A stretch of 15,045 nucleotides of DNA from Planctomycetota bacterium. GTDB lineage: Bacteria; Planctomycetota; UBA8742; SKZP01; JAIOTL01. The stretch lies in NCBI GenBank assembly GCA_021106775.1, contig JAIOTL010000385.1, positions 1 to 15,045 of the forward strand, in the 5' to 3' direction. A model generated the notes under the pieces. It was not told the DNA's origin, made no database searches, and saw only the letters and a list, made by a program, of their open reading frames with translations. Positions 13,923 through 15,045 of the stretch are shown here, piece after piece; the stretch's first letter is position 1; every line of letters starts with the position of its first letter. The position numbers and the translations under genes were made by a program.

Positions 13923-14076
13923 AATATTCTCCTTTGATAATTAGGCTTTGTCCCATAAGCATTTTGATTTTAATAATAATTGCTTTCGAGGTACTCATGC
14001 ATGCAATGAAAATCATTCATTATGGAACTTACATTTATTGTACTTCTGATAAGTTAATCGGTTTGAATTTTAGCAA

Positions 14077-14307
14077 TTACTTCAACAGCAAATATCCTAC
14101 AAGTGCGATAAAACCTAACAACAAAAGAATAAGTAAAAGCAATTTTCCATGCTGTTTCTTTTGTATATCCTTTGGCAACATGCGAATTGGAAAAGGCTCA
14201 GCACATAAAGGACAAACCGTATGAAAAGTTGATTGAAGCTCAATTCCACATTTCGGATTTGGACATTTCATTGTTTTTTTTTCAATATTTAGATTGTCGA
14301 AACTCAT
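14077..14307 (-). CDS. Small tail-anchored zinc-ribbon protein
   Basis: This short protein (76 residues from the chosen start) carries a four-cysteine zinc ribbon (CPNPKCG ... CPLCAEPF), a basic linker (PKDIQKKQHGK) and a C-terminal hydrophobic segment (LLLLILLLLGFIALVGYLLL) ending in Lys. The arrangement predicts a cytoplasmic zinc ribbon held at the inner membrane by a C-terminal anchor; its function is unknown. The start is uncertain. A GTG at 14358 opens the frame, ATG 14307 has a weak GGTA 6 bases upstream, and ATG 14271 begins directly with MKCPNPKCG but has only an A-run upstream. The domain starts at that last Met, so 64 residues is also plausible. It is divergent from the IF2_N gene and 154 bases downstream, in its own reading direction, lies the start of the stalk-protein gene. 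Confidence 0.65.
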   Translation of the reverse strand: MSFDNLNIEKKTMKCPNPKCGIELQSTFHTVCPLCAEPFPIRMLPKDIQKKQHGKLLLLILLLLGFIALVGYLLLK

Positions 14308-14379
14308 ATTAGGTACCAAATTTATATGATAAAAAGAAAAAATACACTCAATAATCACTTATTTTAGTGTTTATGCACT

Positions 14380-14407
14380 TTGCATCAAGCAAAACATTCT
14401 ATATAAT
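14380..14407 (+). promoter_or_regulatory. Probable promoter of the IF2_N-domain gene
   Basis: TATAAT (14402-14407) is a perfect -10 box. A weak TTGCAT (14380-14385) lies 16 bases upstream. The predicted start near 14414 gives a leader of about 35 bases before ATG 14449. This 140-base gap must also hold the promoter of the divergent zinc-ribbon gene. Confidence 0.5.
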
Positions 14408-14448
14408 GACCGAAAATTTTTTATGGCTGTCTAGGAGAAAACTGCCGA

Positions 14449-15045
14449 ATGCGCATATGCCAACTCGCTCTGAATCTTGACACTTCGTCGCAAGTAATAC
14501 TTAAACTCTGCCGGAACTTAGGTCTTGACAATGTCAAAAGTCATCGCTCGAATATTAGCGATAACGAAGAATTAATGTTGCGTCAATTATATAGGGCGGA
14601 ATACATGCCTGCGCCCAAAGCAGCTCCGGTTGCAGTTGCAGAAAAAGTAAAAACCGATGATTCTGTGCAAAAGAAAACTTCGCAACCAAAGTTTATAAAA
14701 CCGGTCAAAAGAGCTGTTCATCCGCAAAGAATCGATGTTGACGGGCAAAAACCTAGAAGTACAACAATTAAGAAGCCGTTTATAAAAAAACGTGGCGAGT
14801 CTGATAACAGGCTACAGGGAGATAGAAAAACAGGCCGAGTTTCTTCATCAGAATCGAAGCAAGACAAAGATTATAATCAAGATACGCATCGGATTAAAAA
14901 GAAGAGAAAAGTAATTATTATCTCAGGTGAGTTGAAGAAAGTTGAGCTCAGAGACAAGGATTATGATAACAACAAGTTTAAGCCGAGGCGCGATTTTAAG
15001 GAAAATACCGAATTCAGAAAACCTGCCAAGATAAGCGGTTTCAAA
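14449..15045 (+). CDS. IF2_N-domain protein, N-terminal part (candidate translation initiation factor IF-2); runs off the right edge
   Basis: The frame starts at ATG 14449, 10 bases after AGGAGA (14433-14438), and stays open for 199 codons to the window edge. Residues 1-49 (RICQLALNLDTSSQVILKLC, then GLDNVKSHRSNISDNEELML) fit the IF2_N fold, the small helical domain whose usual form is V-x-E-L-A-K-E-L-x-x-S-S-K-E-L-L followed by VKSHMS-x-L. The rest is a Lys/Arg-rich, low-complexity linker (KPVKRAVHPQR, HRIKKKRKVIIISG), as found before the GTPase domain of many IF-2 proteins. The G domain would lie beyond the window, so infB is likely but not proven. IF2_N also occurs at the start of some other bacterial proteins, including RNase E/G-like ones. 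No nusA or rimP is seen upstream, unlike the common nusA-infB order. In IF-2 it would help deliver initiator tRNA to the ribosome. Confidence 0.75.
   Translation, partial: MRICQLALNLDTSSQVILKLCRNLGLDNVKSHRSNISDNEELMLRQLYRAEYMPAPKAAPVAVAEKVKTDDSVQKKTSQPKFIKPVKRAVHPQRIDVDGQKPRSTTIKKPFIKKRGESDNRLQGDRKTGRVSSSESKQDKDYNQDTHRIKKKRKVIIISGELKKVELRDKDYDNNKFKPRRDFKENTEFRKPAKISGFK

Overview
The window is an AT-rich stretch of bacterial chromosome. It is dominated by large exported proteins encoded on the minus strand, with a plus-strand gene entering at the right edge. Clear Shine-Dalgarno sequences (GGAG/AGGA type), Sec signal peptides, a probable lipoprotein signal and a tail of the GGC + membrane segment + Arg cluster type point to a Gram-negative-type bacterium with a large secretome. 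The domain mix (subtilisin with Fn3 repeats, gingipain-like peptidase, ASH/HYDIN-like and carboxypeptidase-regulatory-like modules, secreted WD40-like repeats) recalls uncultured Planctomycetota, Lentisphaerota, Riflebacteria or Bacteroidota/Ignavibacteria-like lineages. I cannot fix the phylum from sequence alone.

Layout, left to right: (1) the N-terminal part of a secreted WD40-like protein, cut by the window edge (minus). (2) A 1168-residue S8 subtilisin-like protease with a complete catalytic set, a PPC-like insert, six Fn3 repeats and a C-terminal sorting-type tail (minus). (3) A membrane-anchored TPR protein (minus). (4) A short possible relic of an IS3-type element end. (5) A 997-residue exported protein fusing a gingipain-like (C25, clan CD) peptidase to a complete LanC-like seven-repeat toroid with a Cys-Cys-Cys zinc site (minus). 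(6) A probable lipoprotein with two ASH/HYDIN-like domains and a glycine-rich C-terminus (minus). (7) tRNA-Arg(ACG) with its own promoter and a strong intrinsic terminator (minus). (8) A 927-residue membrane-anchored stalk of about nine carboxypeptidase-regulatory-like modules (minus). (9) A small tail-anchored zinc-ribbon protein (minus). (10) Divergent from it, the start of a gene whose product begins with an IF2_N domain (plus, partial): infB itself or another IF2_N protein.

The minus-strand genes are separated by gaps of roughly 150 to 760 bases, so they are probably individually transcribed rather than one operon. What unites them is destination: nearly all products are exported or membrane-bound. 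Two carry peptidase domains and several others are adhesion or scaffold modules, which suggests surface degradation, maturation or contact functions. The most novel item is the exported C25 peptidase-LanC fusion. It keeps all recognisable catalytic and zinc-binding residues, yet no LanB/LanM dehydratase, lanthipeptide precursor or lanthipeptide transporter is visible in the window.
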